A stretch of 64,000 nt of DNA from Membranihabitans marinus (GTDB taxonomy: Bacteria; Bacteroidota; Bacteroidia; Chitinophagales; Saprospiraceae). The position numbers were made by a program, and so were the translations under genes. Location of the stretch: positions 310,001 to 374,000 of the forward strand of contig NZ_JAHVHU010000006.1 in assembly GCF_019802045.1 (NCBI RefSeq), given 5' to 3'. Positions 9,299 through 19,500 of this stretch are shown here, in pieces (position 1 is the first letter of the stretch; each line of letters starts with the position of its first letter). The notes beneath the pieces were generated by a model that was not told the origin of the DNA, did not search any database, and worked only from the letters and a program-made list of their open reading frames with translations.

Positions 9299-9943
9299 AT
9301 GCCTTCAGAACGACCACAAAATAAAAAGGAGGAATTAGCGAATGGCATCAGCCACGGTGCGGGTCTTCTTATTTTAATCGCATGCATGCCGCTCTTGTAC
9401 TGGGCAGCAGCTAACCACCTCAATGGCGTTTATTTGTGGACTCTATCCCCCTTCTTTACAGGCATAGTCCTGACCTATTCATCCTCGACCGTATATCATT
9501 TTTCTCCTCGTGGTCCCTGGAAAGATCGATGGCGGATCATGGATCACATCAGTATATTTTTTCTTATAGGAGGTACCTACACCCCGATTATCATGCAATA
9601 TCTTTCTTATCCTTCGAATGTGATTTTTCTGGGGATCATGTGGGGGATCATATTGACAGGATCGGTGTTAAAATTCTGGTGGACCGGTAAATATGACAAT
9701 CTAAGTACCGGCCTTTACGTATTCCTCGGTTGGATGGTGCTTTTTGTAATCTGGCCCTTGTGGAAAAATGCACCGTCGGATGTGTTGTGGTGGATACTCA
9801 TCGGAGGTTTGGCTTATTCCACAGGAATCTATTTTTACAAAAAGGCAGATGTAAAATATTACCATGTTGTCTGGCATATTCTGGTTTTAATGGGGACGAT
9901 CAGTCACCTGATTGCGATATACCGCAGTTTTATAACAGCGTAA
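9299..9943 (+). CDS. Hemolysin III family (TrhA/PAQR-like) membrane protein
   Basis: 214 residues with seven hydrophobic segments. The start KKEELANGISHGAGLLI carries the E-x-x-N-x-x-S-H-x-x-G signature of the family, and the metal-site histidines recur in SSTVYHFSP and in YYHVVWHILVLMGTISH. Bacterial members are described as affecting membrane energetics and lipid homeostasis; hemolytic activity is not implied. A small membrane protein gene follows after 21 nt and is probably co-transcribed. Confidence 0.9.
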   Translation: MPSERPQNKKEELANGISHGAGLLILIACMPLLYWAAANHLNGVYLWTLSPFFTGIVLTYSSSTVYHFSPRGPWKDRWRIMDHISIFFLIGGTYTPIIMQYLSYPSNVIFLGIMWGIILTGSVLKFWWTGKYDNLSTGLYVFLGWMVLFVIWPLWKNAPSDVLWWILIGGLAYSTGIYFYKKADVKYYHVVWHILVLMGTISHLIAIYRSFITA

Positions 9944-9964
9944 AATTTTGTATTTTTACCTCCT

Positions 9965-10177
9965 ATGAAAAAATACCTCCCCGAATACATTCAAAATACG
10001 ATTCTATTTTTTGTCATCACCATTATATGGACCCTCGTAGAAGGTTCGCCGATGCAATGGGGGCTTATAATCATTCAGTCACTTTTCTTTGGCGTCATTC
10101 TGACCATCCTTACGGTCTGGCTTTCCCGCAGAAGACAGAAAAAGAAAGATTCCTCGATGGATGCTCCGGATGAATAG
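9965..10177 (+). CDS. Small two-helix membrane protein, unknown function
   Basis: 70 residues with two hydrophobic helices (NTILFFVITIIWTLVEG and GLIIIQSLFFGVILTILTVW) and a basic, charged tail (SRRRQKKKDSS). It lies 21 nt after the hemolysin III gene and 27 nt before the acetyltransferase gene, all on the plus strand, suggesting one operon. The clean membrane topology and spacing support a real gene. No family recognised. Confidence 0.6.
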   Translation: MKKYLPEYIQNTILFFVITIIWTLVEGSPMQWGLIIIQSLFFGVILTILTVWLSRRRQKKKDSSMDAPDE

Positions 10178-10204
10178 CTATCATAAATAAAATCCGAAAT
10201 TACC

Positions 10205-10789
10205 ATGTCCGAATTGAAAAAGTGTCTCAACGAAAAAGACTTTAACAGCAGTGTTCCGGAATTGCTCGAGATCATAGCCCAGGGACGTCGGCTGGTTCAG
10301 GAGTACAATCAAGTACCCGCCACAAACTCAGATCTTAAACAGCGTATTTTAAAAAATCTCTTGGGAGAACTAGGGCATAATGTACACATCGACACACCGT
10401 TTTACTGTGATTATGGCCGGCATATTTTTATTGGCAACCATGTCATTATCGGCATGAACTGCACCTTCGTTGATAACAATCACATTCGCATCGGAGACTA
10501 CACGATGATCGCTCCCGATGTAAAGCTATATACAGCAACTCACCCATTGGCTGCAGCGGAAAGAATCAGGTCGGATTGGGACGATCGCAATTCAGGCAAT
10601 TTTTACCACACCTCTGCGCATCCCATTGCAATCGGAAAAAAAGCATGGATCGGCGGGGGTGTGACCATTCTGCCGGGGGTGACCATCGGAGATGAATGCG
10701 TCATTGGTGCCGGCAGCGTAGTGAATAAAGACATTCCACCCGGATCGCTGGCTGCGGGAAACCCATGCAAAGTTATCCGGAAACTATGA
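10205..10789 (+). CDS. Sugar O-acetyltransferase (maltose/galactoside acetyltransferase type)
   Basis: 194 residues of the left-handed beta-helix acyltransferase superfamily. Hexapeptide repeats run through the C-terminal two thirds (IFIGNHVIIGMNCTFVDNNH, AWIGGGVTILPGVTIGDECV). The catalytic histidine of the LacA/Maa branch is in YTATHPL, and the family ending AAGNPCKVIRKL is intact. It would transfer acetyl from acetyl-CoA to a sugar hydroxyl in the cytosol. It is last in a probable three-gene run with hemolysin III and the 70-residue membrane protein. Confidence 0.9.
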   Translation: MSELKKCLNEKDFNSSVPELLEIIAQGRRLVQEYNQVPATNSDLKQRILKNLLGELGHNVHIDTPFYCDYGRHIFIGNHVIIGMNCTFVDNNHIRIGDYTMIAPDVKLYTATHPLAAAERIRSDWDDRNSGNFYHTSAHPIAIGKKAWIGGGVTILPGVTIGDECVIGAGSVVNKDIPPGSLAAGNPCKVIRKL

Positions 10790-10805
10790 TGCGTTTCACT
10801 CTGCG

Positions 10806-10873
10806 CTCACAAAACGCTTCTATTGTGAGGCGATCCGTGCGTGTGGAACGAAGGGAAACAATCTGGAAGCGCC
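10806..10873. repeat. Palindromic element related to the one at 53063-53184
   Basis: The spacer after the acetyltransferase gene contains the inverted pair CTCACAA/TTGTGAG (10806-10812 and 10823-10829) and ends in GAAACAATCTGGAAGCGCC (10855-10873). The same 19-mer with one change occurs at 53168-53186, where it is the right arm of a 13-bp inverted repeat. I read this as a second, shorter and more degenerate copy of a dispersed non-coding element. Confidence 0.55.
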
Positions 10874-10903
10874 ATATATGATGCATACAACGTCTGAATT
10901 GAA

Positions 10904-10952
10904 GCTCTAACTCCTTTCTCCTGACACCTAACTCCTAATACCTTAAATCTCA
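10904..10952 (-). repeat. 7-bp tandem repeat running from the stop codon of the 1116-residue gene
   Basis: Read on the minus strand from the TGA stop at 10952-10950, the sequence divides into heptamers TGAGATT, TAAGGTA, TTAGGAG, TTAGGTG, TCAGGAG, AAAGGAG, TTAGAGC. Five of the seven share the pattern NNAGGNG or close to it, and the stop codon is in phase with them. Confidence 0.7.
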
Positions 10953-13900
10953 AAAATCATAGCCCAATGAAACGTGAATACGAGGTTTGAGTGTTGCACC
11001 TGAATCAATGCCCCAGGCATAATCACCGCGCAAGAAATAACCAAACAAATTTATCCGCACGCCGGCGCCATACCCCATGACAAAAGGATCCCGAAAGTAT
11101 TGAACCTCTGCATGCAGAATTGGAGGACGATCGATCTCAACAAAATTGATGGGATTATTGGGATCATACGGATCCCGGCCTTCCCAGGCCATGCCGACAT
11201 CAAAAAACCCCACCAATTGAAAATCCCGTAAAATCCGGGAACGTACATTCTTTCCGAACAAATACTGGAACGGCGGTATGCGCATTTCGATGTTGGACAA
11301 CAAGTGGTTATTTCCACTTCGCACATTACTTTGAAAGCCCCTCAGATTGGGTGCAACGGTCTGATAGGCATAGGTGTACCGGTAATTGTTCCGGCCTTCT
11401 TCATTGAACTGGGGAATGATCTCATTATCGGCTCCGCCCAGGTAATAAAGGATTTTTTCACTCCCTATGCTGAAACCAGCCCCCACGCGCAACGCCAGAA
11501 TGCTATGTTTCAATACTGGCAAGTAGTGTCGGGCATCCACGCCAAAAGCCGTCAGATACCCCGCTCCAAAGTCAAGTTTAAAATCTTCAATCAACTGAAG
11601 TTCTATTTTTTTCATGACTTCGCCATATATTTTGGCCCGGGTTCCATTACGTATGTTTGGATTGTAAATAAAAGAGTTATCAAATACGTATTCTAACTTC
11701 AATCCAATTCGCTGAGAAACATCCGGTGCCATATTGAGTTCATCCAGCGTGGTCGGTTTTACCGTATTTCTATCCTGACGCAGTGTAAATTTCGCTCTCA
11801 GGCTATTGAAAAAATCAAGGGGATAACTCACGCCAGCCTGTCCGAGCAGGACTTCGTACTTATTTCCACCTTGCAATCCAGTGGGGGTCGGGAAACGTTC
11901 GGTCTGGACCTTTCGGTACAAGCTCAGGCTTTTGTCCAGCCGATGCTTCTTGTCCCGGTATATGGCATAGTATTCGGCGCCTTTGAAATTGGGTGGAAAC
12001 CGAATCCCGCCTTCAAATTCGTAATCTTCAAATAAATCCTTAACCACCACTTTTCCTAATAAACCGGTCGGCGCTCTTCGGTAAGTCCCACCTTCAGCCG
12101 CATAGCTGTCCAGTCCGTCGAACAGAATCTCATTGCTTACATCAAAGGAGCTCTCATAAACGGAAAATTGCCATCGATACGGAACAATTTTAGTTCGCGC
12201 AATGTCCATAAAAGCACTGCTCGATGTTTTCTTACCCTGGCCATTATCAAAGGATAAATTGGTAAAAATCTCAGTTTTAGATCGAAATAAACTATCCAGA
12301 TAGGCATTGGTAAAGGTATTGGGATACGACGTCTGAAAAGTCTGGGTGGTATCCAGTTCAGCCAGTGAAATGCTATCGGTTCTTTTTCGGCTTTCCATTT
12401 TCCGTTCCAGGTACTGGTAGTAGGCTATGGGTTGGATGGTATCCTTCCTGGAGAGCATGGGATCTTCAAACGTGATATACTTACTGTCTGAATCCTGAAG
12501 AGTAAACAACGCCCGCTCTCCATTTTCAGATACGACCACCGATTGGATATGACTGGGCACGTTGGACTGAAAATGCACCTGAGAAATCCGTGTTTTATAC
12601 CCGGGCATCACCTGAAGCAACCCCGGATCAACGCTATCCACTTCGGCCTTGGGTACGCTGAAGTAATCCGTGAGAAAACGGCGGACGTACAATGTATCAT
12701 CCGGTACGATCTCATACGAAATCGAGGCCAGATTAGTAATCCCGGTTTCCTGAGATAAAAAATAAACCTTGTCATCCGTAGTTTTTATAAGCCGTTGCTC
12801 CACATTGGGAATCTGACTCACCGGAAATAAATTCAGGGGATGATCTAAATCCATCATCCACAAATCCGCCGTATGTATATTGGTCAGACTATCCGATTGC
12901 CAGTTCGTCCAGGAGGACCGATCCCTGTTGGACTGAAAACTCACAAAGGTGCCCAACGTGTTCCGTACAATCTCTGGGTACATATCGGCAAAGTAGTCAT
13001 TCATAAATCGGTCTGACTGCCTTGTTCGAAGATCGTACCGATACAAATCGATGTTTCCCATACTTTGGGCTGAGAGAACAATATACCGGTCATCGATGAT
13101 ATCAAACCCATATATTCGTTCAAACCGATTGGGAAAAAGCTGTTCGAAAACTTCACCGCTTTCTGTGTTAATAATCCGGATGTACAAGTCATCCCTTCGT
13201 TCATAAACCATCGCAATGTCCCGGTCGTTCACCCAGCGGATAAACGGATACTCCTCATCCACCGGCAAAAAGGGATTGCGGGTACCGTACTTAAAAACCC
13301 GATCTTTGGTTCCATCTGCGAGATCCCGGAGATATACCCGGTACCGGCCTTCAAAATTGATGGCATACGCGATCCGGTTGCCGTCCGGACTATATTCACC
13401 ATGCGTTACCTTGGCACGACCTCTTTTCCAGAGTTTCCATTGGTTATCGGTGTCCGATCCGGATCGTTCGACTTCTCCAGCGGCATAAATGGACTCAAAG
13501 AACCGCTGCCATTGATCAATGATCTGATCCAAATTGACGCCAAACACAAAATCAAACGCATCTTCGAGATCTCTGTTAATCTTTGTCAGATAAAGCAGAT
13601 TGGGGATCACATTCTTACTGTACGTACTCGCGAGATAATACCAGAAACTGTGGCCTGCCAAAATGGGATAGTCGCGGGACATCTTTTTAAAATCTAGTTT
13701 TCCAACCTCTTGGTAATACTTCCGAAAAGCGTTGTCCTTTTCCTCATTCCATTCACTACCGGCAAAGGAGATCATCCCATCGAGGTACCATTTCGGCAAT
13801 TTTTTGGCATAATTGACCTGAAGACTAACATCCAGTCCGCCCCCAAAAAACATATCCTGAATTAAAATTCCACACATCCCCTCCCGTACTTTCCGCTGCA

Positions 13901-14300
13901 GGTCAAGCTGATCTCCCGTGTAATGGACAAAAACTTTATTTTGATGAATAGGGACGAGACTGGACTCTTTATAAAGCAATTCGTCGGTTCCGATATTACT
14001 TTGATTTTCATCCGTGAGATCAGAAAACACTAAAATCTGGATTTTTTGATTAATCTTGTGTTCCAGTAAATCCAGTATTTCCGGATATTCTTTTTCGGCC
14101 ATTTTGGCTACGATATAGCCGATGTTGCGAGACTTTCCGTACCAGTAGGTGCGTATGTTGTCACTTTCGTAGGATGACCATTGATCAAAGTCATCGTGGT
14201 ACTGGACCCGGTTTTTTCCAAACTGGACACTGGACACCTGGCCGGTCAACGTACCGGTAAACAATAACAGGCATAAAATGTATAATACATTAGTCTTCAA
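10950..14300 (-). CDS. Outer-membrane beta-barrel protein with inactive peptidase-MA-like and propeller domains
   Basis: 1116 residues with a signal peptide (MKTNVLYILCLLLFTGTLTG). Residues about 30-270 resemble a gluzincin (peptidase MA) domain, including LPKWYLDGMISFAGSEW, but the HExxH metal motif is missing: its place reads REGMCGILIQD. A TolB/DPP-IV-like beta-propeller follows (about 280-600, e.g. TKVIHGEYSPDGNRIAYAI-like blades). The C-terminal 350 residues look like a D15/BamA-type barrel (NNHLLSNIEMRIPPFQYLFG, GYFLRGDYAWGID) and end in SLGYDF, with the terminal aromatic residue of outer-membrane barrels. Such three-part proteins occur across Bacteroidota and are usually annotated as TolB-like. 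The role is unknown. It stands alone. Confidence 0.8.
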   Translation of the reverse strand: MKTNVLYILCLLLFTGTLTGQVSSVQFGKNRVQYHDDFDQWSSYESDNIRTYWYGKSRNIGYIVAKMAEKEYPEILDLLEHKINQKIQILVFSDLTDENQSNIGTDELLYKESSLVPIHQNKVFVHYTGDQLDLQRKVREGMCGILIQDMFFGGGLDVSLQVNYAKKLPKWYLDGMISFAGSEWNEEKDNAFRKYYQEVGKLDFKKMSRDYPILAGHSFWYYLASTYSKNVIPNLLYLTKINRDLEDAFDFVFGVNLDQIIDQWQRFFESIYAAGEVERSGSDTDNQWKLWKRGRAKVTHGEYSPDGNRIAYAINFEGRYRVYLRDLADGTKDRVFKYGTRNPFLPVDEEYPFIRWVNDRDIAMVYERRDDLYIRIINTESGEVFEQLFPNRFERIYGFDIIDDRYIVLSAQSMGNIDLYRYDLRTRQSDRFMNDYFADMYPEIVRNTLGTFVSFQSNRDRSSWTNWQSDSLTNIHTADLWMMDLDHPLNLFPVSQIPNVEQRLIKTTDDKVYFLSQETGITNLASISYEIVPDDTLYVRRFLTDYFSVPKAEVDSVDPGLLQVMPGYKTRISQVHFQSNVPSHIQSVVVSENGERALFTLQDSDSKYITFEDPMLSRKDTIQPIAYYQYLERKMESRKRTDSISLAELDTTQTFQTSYPNTFTNAYLDSLFRSKTEIFTNLSFDNGQGKKTSSSAFMDIARTKIVPYRWQFSVYESSFDVSNEILFDGLDSYAAEGGTYRRAPTGLLGKVVVKDLFEDYEFEGGIRFPPNFKGAEYYAIYRDKKHRLDKSLSLYRKVQTERFPTPTGLQGGNKYEVLLGQAGVSYPLDFFNSLRAKFTLRQDRNTVKPTTLDELNMAPDVSQRIGLKLEYVFDNSFIYNPNIRNGTRAKIYGEVMKKIELQLIEDFKLDFGAGYLTAFGVDARHYLPVLKHSILALRVGAGFSIGSEKILYYLGGADNEIIPQFNEEGRNNYRYTYAYQTVAPNLRGFQSNVRSGNNHLLSNIEMRIPPFQYLFGKNVRSRILRDFQLVGFFDVGMAWEGRDPYDPNNPINFVEIDRPPILHAEVQYFRDPFVMGYGAGVRINLFGYFLRGDYAWGIDSGATLKPRIHVSLGYDF

Positions 14301-14359
14301 TCCAGAAATATTAAACTCAGCATAAAATACAAAAATTATTTATAGCAATTCAATAACCT

Positions 14360-15007
14360 ATGAGCAATATCCGTATAAAAAAGTTCACATTCAACCCCTT
14401 TCAGGAAAATACCTATCTTCTATATAATGAAAAAAAGGACGCTTATATTTTTGATCCCGGATGTTCAACCGCTGAAGAAGAGAATATCTTGTTCCGTTTT
14501 ATAGAGCAAAACGAGCTTCAGCCGGTAGCGTTGATCAATACGCATTGCCACATCGATCATGTATTGGGAAATAAAGCCGTAACAGATCGCTACGATGTTC
14601 CTTTCTGGGCGCCTGACGGAGAACAAGCTATGCTGCAGGCTGCTTCGGTGATGGCAGACATGTATCAGATCCCCTATTCGCCCTCCCCGGTTCCGGATCT
14701 GTGGATTGACACCAATCATTCAATCAGACTGGATGGTGAGGCGTGGGAATTGATTCTGGCACCGGGTCATTCCCCGGCCAGTATGGTTTTTTATGTACCT
14801 TCAGCAGGAATAGCGATTGCGGGCGATGTGCTTTTCCGTGATAGCATTGGCCGGACAGATTTACCGGGTGGAAACCACGAGGAGTTATTAACAAATATCC
14901 GGGAGAAGTTATATGTCCTGCCGGATGAGACGATCGTTTACCCGGGGCATGGGGAAGAAACTACCATCGGGTATGAAAAAAAGAATAATCCGTTTGTGCA
15001 GGGGTAA
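14360..15007 (+). CDS. MBL-fold hydrolase, glyoxalase II-like
   Basis: 215 residues with the metallo-beta-lactamase zinc motif HCHIDH at 62-67 (NTHCHIDHVLGNKAV). Further metal ligands lie in APGHSPAS, AGDVLFRDSIGRTDLPGG and VYPGHGEETTIGYEK. The GDVLF-SIGRTDLPGG stretch is typical of the YcbL-like glyoxalase II branch. It probably hydrolyses a thioester such as S-lactoylglutathione or a related cytosolic thiol ester. It is divergent from the 1116-residue gene with 59 nt between the starts. Confidence 0.9.
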   Translation: MSNIRIKKFTFNPFQENTYLLYNEKKDAYIFDPGCSTAEEENILFRFIEQNELQPVALINTHCHIDHVLGNKAVTDRYDVPFWAPDGEQAMLQAASVMADMYQIPYSPSPVPDLWIDTNHSIRLDGEAWELILAPGHSPASMVFYVPSAGIAIAGDVLFRDSIGRTDLPGGNHEELLTNIREKLYVLPDETIVYPGHGEETTIGYEKKNNPFVQG

Positions 15008-15127
15008 ATGAATTTTCTAAAAGCCAGTTGCGCCCCTTTTGAACGTGGCAATCACTCCTTTTATATTATAACCAAACATCTGAGGCGACTCCGACAAACA
15101 CCGCTCTCATTCTTGACTTAGCACATT

Positions 15128-16546
15128 TTACTCTACATTTTGATTCACCGCTTCCAAAGAAGCCGGATTCCATCCCCCTCCCAACGCTTTGTACAAAGAC
15201 ACGATGGCTGACATCCTTCTGAGCCGGGTATCGACCATGCCTAGCTCTGTGGCAAATACCTGATCCCGGGCACGCAACACCTCCAGATAATTTGCCAATC
15301 CATTATTGAGCAATTCGCCGGAAAAGTCCACCGCTTTATTCAAGGCTTCGATTTGCAATTGTTGGTAGGTCACTTTTTCCTGTGCCTTTTCTGCCGTCAC
15401 CAGGGCATCTACGACCTCTTGTACAGCTCCCAGCCAGGCATTCTCATATTGCAAGACCGACTGTTCGTACCGCAATTTCGACACCTCCAACTGGGTTTTA
15501 TTCTGCCGTCGGTCAAAGATTGGCTGGGTCAATCCTGCGGCCAGGTTTGCAAAAAGTGAACCGGGATTTAGGAAATCACCGATATTCACGCTCTCCAACC
15601 CTGCTGCAGCGTTGAGCCGCAATGCCGGGTAAAAATACGTTTTTGCTACATTGATATCCTCAAAATCAGCCCGGATCTGATATTCCAGTTGACGTAAATC
15701 CGGACGATTCACCAGCAACTCTGCCGGCAACCCTGTACCAAAATAATCGGGCATTTCAATACTATTCCACGTTTGCCTTGAGATGGGCTGATACGGCCGG
15801 GCCAATAAGGTATTTAGTGTGTTTTCAAGAAGAAAAATATTTTGTTCGATATCCACCAATGTTGCTTCTGCAAAGTGAAGCTGGGCTGTGTTCTGCTGTA
15901 CAGCGACTTCTGTTACATTGCCGGCTTCCTTGATAGATTGAATGGTCTCTACACTGGAACGCCAATTGTCAATGGTTCGTTCTGCAATGGCTTTCCGTTC
16001 ATCCAAGGCGACCAGTTGATAATATATTGAAGCAATCTGTCCTATCAATTCGGTTTGGACCGCTTTCAGGCCGGCATGGGCCGCTTGATAATCGGCAAAT
16101 GCAGCTCGTTCCTGACTCCGCAGTTTTCCCCAGATGTCTGCCTCCCAGGCTGCATTTACCCCAAGTTGGTATCCTTGGTATCCACGATCTCCACCACTGA
16201 TTCCCGCATTTTCGGATCGAATTCCGTAGGTCAGTTGAGGATTCACAGATAAGGTCGGAAAATAAGCTGCTTTACCCTGCAAGAAATAAGCTTGAGCAAT
16301 AGAAATTGATTTCAAGGCAATCCCCAGGTTGTAATTCCGCTGCAGACCAGTTTGGATCAAATCCAACAATTGCGGGCTTTGAAATAACTCTTCGAGCGTC
16401 CACTCCCCCATCGTGGTGGTATCCGTCGTGACCTGATCTAACGGGAACTCCTCAATCTGAATTGATGGTTCCACGCCTGAAAACTCCTGGGTGACCTGGC
16501 AACTGATCACAATAAAAAACGGCAGAACTATCCGGACAAATTTCAT
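15128..16546 (-). CDS. RND efflux outer-membrane channel, OprM/NodT type
   Basis: 472 residues. The start MKFVRIVLPFFIVISC is a lipoprotein signal with the lipid-accepting Cys16. Two TolC-type repeats are visible (ALKSISIAQAYFLQGKAAYF and DLRQLEYQIRADFEDINVAK). It forms the trimeric exit channel for the pump encoded upstream. Its ATG overlaps the pump stop by 4 nt (ATGA), so translation is coupled. Third gene of the adaptor-pump-channel operon. Confidence 0.95.
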   Translation of the reverse strand: MKFVRIVLPFFIVISCQVTQEFSGVEPSIQIEEFPLDQVTTDTTTMGEWTLEELFQSPQLLDLIQTGLQRNYNLGIALKSISIAQAYFLQGKAAYFPTLSVNPQLTYGIRSENAGISGGDRGYQGYQLGVNAAWEADIWGKLRSQERAAFADYQAAHAGLKAVQTELIGQIASIYYQLVALDERKAIAERTIDNWRSSVETIQSIKEAGNVTEVAVQQNTAQLHFAEATLVDIEQNIFLLENTLNTLLARPYQPISRQTWNSIEMPDYFGTGLPAELLVNRPDLRQLEYQIRADFEDINVAKTYFYPALRLNAAAGLESVNIGDFLNPGSLFANLAAGLTQPIFDRRQNKTQLEVSKLRYEQSVLQYENAWLGAVQEVVDALVTAEKAQEKVTYQQLQIEALNKAVDFSGELLNNGLANYLEVLRARDQVFATELGMVDTRLRRMSAIVSLYKALGGGWNPASLEAVNQNVE

Positions 16547-19500
16547 ATGGTTTGATTTTCGTGGTTGGTGGTGTCAGGAGACGAAGCTTCCACGGCTGCC
16601 GGCACACCGGTAATTTTTTCCTGTAACCACTGGAACATGACAAATAAAACGGGAATGACAAAAACCCCAAAAATGGTTCCGATTAACAATCCACCGGCAG
16701 CACCTGAACCGATTGATCGATTCCCCACTGCACCGACACCTGTCGAAAGTACCAAAGGCATGAGACCAAATATAAAAGCAAATGAGGTCATCAGGATGGG
16801 GCGCAACCGGACCCGGGCGCCATCCAGAGCTGCATCAAACAGTGACATCCCCTGATGCCGACGTTGACGTGCAAACTCGACGATCAAAATGGCATTTTTG
16901 GCAAGTAGTCCCAATAGCATAATCAAGGCAATCTGGAAGTATATATTATTCTCCAGACCCAAAGCCCAGGAGGTAAAATAAGCCCCCCCCACACCAACCG
17001 GCAGGGATAACAAGACCGACAAAGGCAACAAATAACTTTCATATTGGGCAGCTAAAAAGAAAAACACAAACAATATGCTCAGCCCAAATATCACTACCGC
17101 CTGACCTGCTGATGCAATTTCCTCTCGGGTCAACCCTGCAAAAGCAAAATCATAGCCTGCGGGCAACTTTTCATCTGCCAATCGTTGGATGGTTTCTACA
17201 GCATCACCGGAACTATATCCGGGTGCAGCCTGCCCGGTCACTGAAACGGCATTAAACAGGTTAAACCGATTGACGATCTGGGGGCCGTATATTCTTTTCA
17301 AGGAAACAAACTCTGTAATCGGAGTCATCTGACCCTCACTATTACGAACCTTGATTCGATCCAAATCATCCACGGTCCGCCGATCTTCGGGTAACGACTG
17401 AATATACACCCGATACTGTTTTCCGAACCGGCTAAAATCAGCCGCATAAAAACCACCAATATACCCCTGCATGGTAGAAAGGATACTATTGATGGGCACA
17501 CCAGCTTCCTTGGCTTTGGGGACATTGAGTTCAATCTCATACTGAGGAAAATTGGTGCTAAATGAATTTGAAGCAAATGAAATCGAGGGTTCCTGAATCA
17601 AAGCTTGTACAAATTCGGTCGCCGTTTCGTCCAAATCTTTAAAACTACCACCTCTCCGATCCAGCAACTCAAGCTGAAAACCTTCTGCCGCCCCAAATCC
17701 GCGAACACTGGGTGGGGAAAAGAAAATAATTTGTGCATCGGGTATCGTCTGAGCCATCTTTGTCATACGTTTGATCAACCCTTCCACGGAGCTTTCTTCC
17801 TCCTTGCGTTCTTCCCAACTTTTTAACAATAAGAAACCCATGCCGTAAGATCCGCCTCCACCGGAGAAGAAACTGTTCCCGGCATACAATGTTTTGCCCT
17901 TGATCTCTTCAAAATCCTTAAGTTTTTCATTCAGCTGCTCGATGACATGAAAGGTTCGGTCATACGATGCACCCTCGGGTAGTTCTATATTCACAAAAAC
18001 CACGCCCCGATCTTCCGAAGGTATAAACCCTTTAGGCATAGATCGATTGATGAGTACTGTCCCTACGACCGCTAATGCAAGGAAAACCACTGTAATCCAC
18101 TTATGCCGGAGCAGGAAAGACAACGAATTTACGTACTTATCGCGCATCGCATTAAAGCCGATATTAAAATAGTAAAAAAAGCGCCTCAATGGATTTCGCT
18201 TGTGATCCTGACCCAGCTTTTGAGCATGTCGGTTCAGCGCTATAGCACAAAGAGCGGGGCTCAAAGTCAAGGCATTGACCGCCGATATGAGAATAGCTAT
18301 AATTAGGGTGACCCCAAACTGTTTGTAAAAGACGCCGGCAGAGCCCTGGAAAAAAGTAACGGGTACAAAAACCGCAGACATGACCAACGTAATAGAAATA
18401 ATAGCTCCTGATATTTCACTCATCGCACGATGAGTCGCTTTACGGGCATCCCGTTCACCCTCTTCCAGTTTGGCGTGAACAGCTTCTACGACCACAATGG
18501 CATCATCCACTACAATTCCTATGGCCAATAAAAGAGCAAATAAGGTCAGCAGGTTAATACTATAGCCCAACAGGTTGAGAAAAAAGAAGGTACCTATGAT
18601 CGATACCGGTACAGCAATCGCCGGAATAAGCGTTGACCGAAAGTCCTGCAGAAAAATAAAGACGACCAAAAAAACCAGCAAAAAAGCTTCCAGGAGGGTG
18701 GCTACCACTTTGTCTATAGAGGCTGTCAAGAAATCATTGACGTTGAAATTGATCAGGTAATTCAATCCGGGTGGAAAATTTTGAGACAATTCCTCCAATT
18801 TGTCTTCTACTTTATATATGATCTCCTGGGCATTAGATCCGGGGGTTTGATAAACCCCAAAGTTGACCCCGGGATGATTGTTGGCAATAGCTTTCCCTGA
18901 ATAAGATTGGGCTCCAAATTCGACCTCGGCTACATCACTCAACCTCAGAAGCTGACCGTCACCGATGGACTTGATCACAATATCTTCATACTCTGTTTCA
19001 GTGTTAAACCGCCCGGGATAACGCAGAATGTATTCAAAGGCATTCCCCGAGTTCTTACCCAGAGAACCAGCCGCGGCCTCGAGGCTTTGCTCATTAATTG
19101 CTCCGATCACATCCGTCGGTGTCAGATTGTAAGCAGCCAACCGTTCGGGCTGCAACCAAATCCGCATGGAATAAACGTTGCCTCCAAATGCTCGTACTTC
19201 ACCAACGCCCTGGATCCGCTGAAGCTCAGGAATGATATTAATATTGATGTAGTTCTGAATAAATTTGGCGTCATAATCTTCGTTCGTAGAATAAATAGAA
19301 GTAAACATCAACGAACTGGTTTGCTGCTTTTGAGTGATGACTCCACTCTGAACCACTTCACGAGGCAACAATGCATTGGCCCGGGAAACTCTGTTTTGTA
19401 CGTTCACAGCTGCGATATCCGGATCTACATTTTGTTCGAAGTACACCTGGATGGAACCTGAACCCTCGTTGCTCGCGGTCGAAGTCATATAGGTCATGCC

